Below the pieces are notes generated by a model. That model worked only from the letters and a program-made list of their open reading frames with translations. It was not told where the DNA came from and did no database searches. Position numbers and translations under genes: made by a program. From Clostridia bacterium (GTDB taxonomy: Bacteria > Bacillota_A > Clostridia > Christensenellales > Aristaeellaceae), in assembly GCA_017509065.1 (NCBI GenBank), contig JAFWQM010000092.1, forward strand, positions 1 through 35,922: a DNA stretch of 35,922 nt. Direction: 5' to 3'. Each line of letters begins with the position of its first letter. The first letter of the stretch is position 1. Shown piece after piece: positions 34,154 to 35,922 of this stretch.

Positions 34154-34167
34154 AGCATTTGCCCCTT

Positions 34168-35388
34168 TCAAGCTTCCACGATGTGCTGGGTGAGGCCGTT
34201 GATATAGATGGGCGTCAATTCCGCCTGGATGAGGGGGCGGGCATAGGTCAGGAATGCTGGCAGCATATCCGTGCGGGCTTCGTTGATCCATTCCACGGGG
34301 ATTTTCTTTTCAAAGTTAGCGACTTTATCAATGTCAACCAGTTCGGTGGTGCATTGATACGGATCGTTGGAAAGGCGTTTCAGGGCCACCATCTTTGCGG
34401 TAACGCCCTCGAAAGCCGCTTTGGCTGCCGCGCCGCCCACCTGGTACGCTTCGGTAATGTCCGTGCGGGAAGCCAGATGCGCCCCGCAGCGCTGGAGAAT
34501 AGAAAGCTCCACAGCGCGGGTCTTGGTGGGCAGGTTCCGGGCCACCAGATTGGAAAGGTAACGGGCGGTACCGGTCAGGTTGATGTGTCCGAAAGCGTCC
34601 ACACTGCGGGCGTCGTCGGAAAGCTCGCATACGAAACGCCCGTCCGGTAGCTTCACGCCTTCCGAAACAGCGATGACCACGCTTTCCCGCTCCTTCTGCA
34701 TCCGTTCCACCTTTTCCAGGAAGCGGTCGGTATGGAAGGGCAGTTCAGGCAGGCAAATGAGATCAACGCCCTCGCAGTCCTCGCCCCGGGCCAGCGCGGC
34801 GGCGGCGGTGAGCCAGCCCGCGTTGCGGCCCATGACCTCCACGATGGTCACATAGTTGGTGCCGTACACCGTGGCGTCCCGGATGATTTCCTTCATGACC
34901 ACGCCGATGTACTTGGCGGCGGAGCCGTAGCCGGGAGTATGGTCGGTGAGCATCAGATCGTTGTCGATGGTCTTGGGCACGCCCATGAACCGGATCTCGC
35001 TTCCGACCTGCTTTCCATACCGTGCCAGCTTGTTGATGGTGTCCATGCTGTCGTTGCCGCCGATATAGAAGAACCATTCAATATCAAGCTTTTTCAGAAT
35101 GGCGAACAGCTTTTCAAAGGTGGCTTCATCTTCTTCCGGGGCGGGCAGCTTGTAGCGGCAGGAGCCCAGGAAAGAAGAAGGCGTGCGCTTGAGCAGTTCA
35201 ATGTCGATATTGGATCGCAGGCGTTCCGTCAGGTCGCAGACCTTTTCACTGAGCAGGCCCTGAATGCCGTGGAGCATGCCGTATACGTGCTTTGCTCCAC
35301 GGGTCTGGCACGCCTGAAACACACCCGCCAGGCTGGCGTTGATCACGGAGGTGGGGCCGCCGCTCTGTCCTACGATGGCGTTTGCCAT
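34168..35388 (-). CDS. Phosphofructokinase, PPi-dependent type
   Basis: A 406-aa PfkA-superfamily enzyme that phosphorylates fructose 6-phosphate. The phosphate-donor loop reads IGGNDSMDT (109-117) and the catalytic loop PKTIDNDL (138-145). Lys at the second position of PKTIDND, in place of Gly in the ATP enzymes, together with an acidic residue after GGN, indicates use of pyrophosphate rather than ATP. TPGYGSAAKY, VEVMGRNAGWL and ISEGVKLPDG-like blocks complete the family pattern. AAGGAGGG precedes the ATG, 20 bases after the kdgK stop. A glycolytic enzyme inside a uronate operon is unusual; it may serve to run between fructose phosphates when growing on sugar acids. Confidence 0.88.
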   Translation of the reverse strand: MANAIVGQSGGPTSVINASLAGVFQACQTRGAKHVYGMLHGIQGLLSEKVCDLTERLRSNIDIELLKRTPSSFLGSCRYKLPAPEEDEATFEKLFAILKKLDIEWFFYIGGNDSMDTINKLARYGKQVGSEIRFMGVPKTIDNDLMLTDHTPGYGSAAKYIGVVMKEIIRDATVYGTNYVTIVEVMGRNAGWLTAAAALARGEDCEGVDLICLPELPFHTDRFLEKVERMQKERESVVIAVSEGVKLPDGRFVCELSDDARSVDAFGHINLTGTARYLSNLVARNLPTKTRAVELSILQRCGAHLASRTDITEAYQVGGAAAKAAFEGVTAKMVALKRLSNDPYQCTTELVDIDKVANFEKKIPVEWINEARTDMLPAFLTYARPLIQAELTPIYINGLTQHIVEA

Positions 35389-35408
35389 GGTTTTTCCCTC
35401 CTTATGGC

Positions 35409-35922
35409 TCAGCGCTTTACCCGGGCGCTGCCGTTCTTCATGATGGATTCCACTTCTTCCCTGCTGGCCATGGAAGTATCGCCGGGGGTGGTCATGGCCA
35501 AAGCGCCGTGGGCCGCGCCGTAATTCACGGCCAGTTCGGGATCGCCGGTGGTAATCAGGCCGTAGATCAGTCCGGAGGCGAAGGAGTCGCCGCCGCCCAC
35601 GCGGTCCAGGATCTCCAGGCCGTCGTAAGCCTTGGACATATGCACCTGGCCGTCGGCCCAGCAGATGGCTTTCCAGTCGTTCACGGTGGCGGTCTTCACG
35701 GTCCGCAGGGTGGTGGCGATGGCCTTGAAGTTGGGGTACTGCCGGGCGGCTTCCGCGATCATCTTGTAGTAGCCGTCTAAGTTCAGTTCCTTCAGGTTTT
35801 CGTCGTTGCCTTCCACCTGCAATCCTAAGCAGGCGGTGAAGTCCTCCTCGTTGCCGATCATCACGTCCACGTACTTCGCTACTTCCTTATTGACTTCCCG
35901 GGCCTTTTCCAGGCCGCCGATG
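35409..35922 (-). CDS. kdgK: 2-keto-3-deoxygluconate kinase (PfkB family), partial
   Basis: The C-terminal 170 residues of a ribokinase-type sugar kinase; the front lies beyond the window edge. KYVDVMIGNEEDF is the marker of KDG kinases, TATVNDWKAICW follows, and the anion hole and catalytic Asp are in VGGGDSFASGLIYGL. It phosphorylates 2-keto-3-deoxygluconate to KDPG, the substrate of the aldolase at 27944-28582. It is the first visible gene of the minus-strand run leading to uxuB. A GTG at 35870 opens a shorter frame but is not the true start, since coding sequence continues to the edge. Other PfkB kinases are possible but less likely in this context. Confidence 0.85.
   Translation of the reverse strand, partial: IGGLEKAREVNKEVAKYVDVMIGNEEDFTACLGLQVEGNDENLKELNLDGYYKMIAEAARQYPNFKAIATTLRTVKTATVNDWKAICWADGQVHMSKAYDGLEILDRVGGGDSFASGLIYGLITTGDPELAVNYGAAHGALAMTTPGDTSMASREEVESIMKNGSARVKR

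Overview
The window looks like the chromosome of a GC-rich Gram-positive-type anaerobe, most likely a gut or rumen member of Clostridia. The signs are strong AGGAGG-type ribosome binding sites, a LytTR/DUF3021 pair, sugar ABC importers without a local ATPase, an SDR-type mannonate oxidoreductase and a GPH-family symporter. No rRNA, tRNA, integrase, intact transposase or CRISPR array was seen, so the family-level placement is a guess.

Layout. (1) 67-1839: intact L-fucose isomerase gene. (2) About 1.85-5.96 kb: a decayed accessory strip. It holds a frameshifted SWIM zinc-finger remnant, a 71-aa hypothetical gene, one intact membrane diguanylate cyclase gene, broken EAL, GNAT and GGDEF genes, and at least three copies of a REP-like palindrome containing GGGGACGG. 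(3) 5.96-8.10 kb, minus strand: a four-gene set of two flavodoxin-like proteins, a LytTR regulator and a DUF3021 membrane protein. (4) 8.10-8.71 kb: a divergent control region with three inverted repeats and a textbook TTGACA-N17-TATAAT promoter. (5) 8.71-27.93 kb, plus strand: one 19-kb, 13-gene cluster for pectin or rhamnogalacturonan oligosaccharides. (6) 27.94-35.92 kb, minus strand: hexuronate catabolism genes (kdgK, a PPi-type phosphofructokinase, a GH2 glycosidase, a GPH symporter, a UxuB-type dehydrogenase, a secreted protein of unknown function and KDPG aldolase).

How it fits together. The plus-strand cluster has two complete sets of ABC importer membrane and binding parts. One binding protein is a 999-aa fusion of two carbohydrate-binding-like modules with a family 1 solute-binding domain; the other is a standard solute-binding protein. 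Between the two importers lie a secreted NHL/TPR membrane-anchored protein, a Yip1-family membrane protein and a secreted DUF5696-like (glycosidase-fold) protein. I regard this trio as the best candidate for an undescribed system. Downstream genes encode enzymes without signal peptides: a CE12-type acetylesterase, a CE8-CE12 fusion, a GH105 unsaturated uronyl hydrolase and a beta-lactamase-fold hydrolase. GH43 heads the cluster. The inferred scheme is import of esterified pectic oligosaccharides, removal of methyl and acetyl groups in the cytoplasm, cleavage to sugars and unsaturated uronate, and flow through 2-keto-3-deoxygluconate using the minus-strand genes. No polysaccharide lyase or GH28 is present, so the cell may take up oligosaccharides made by enzymes encoded elsewhere or by other microbes.
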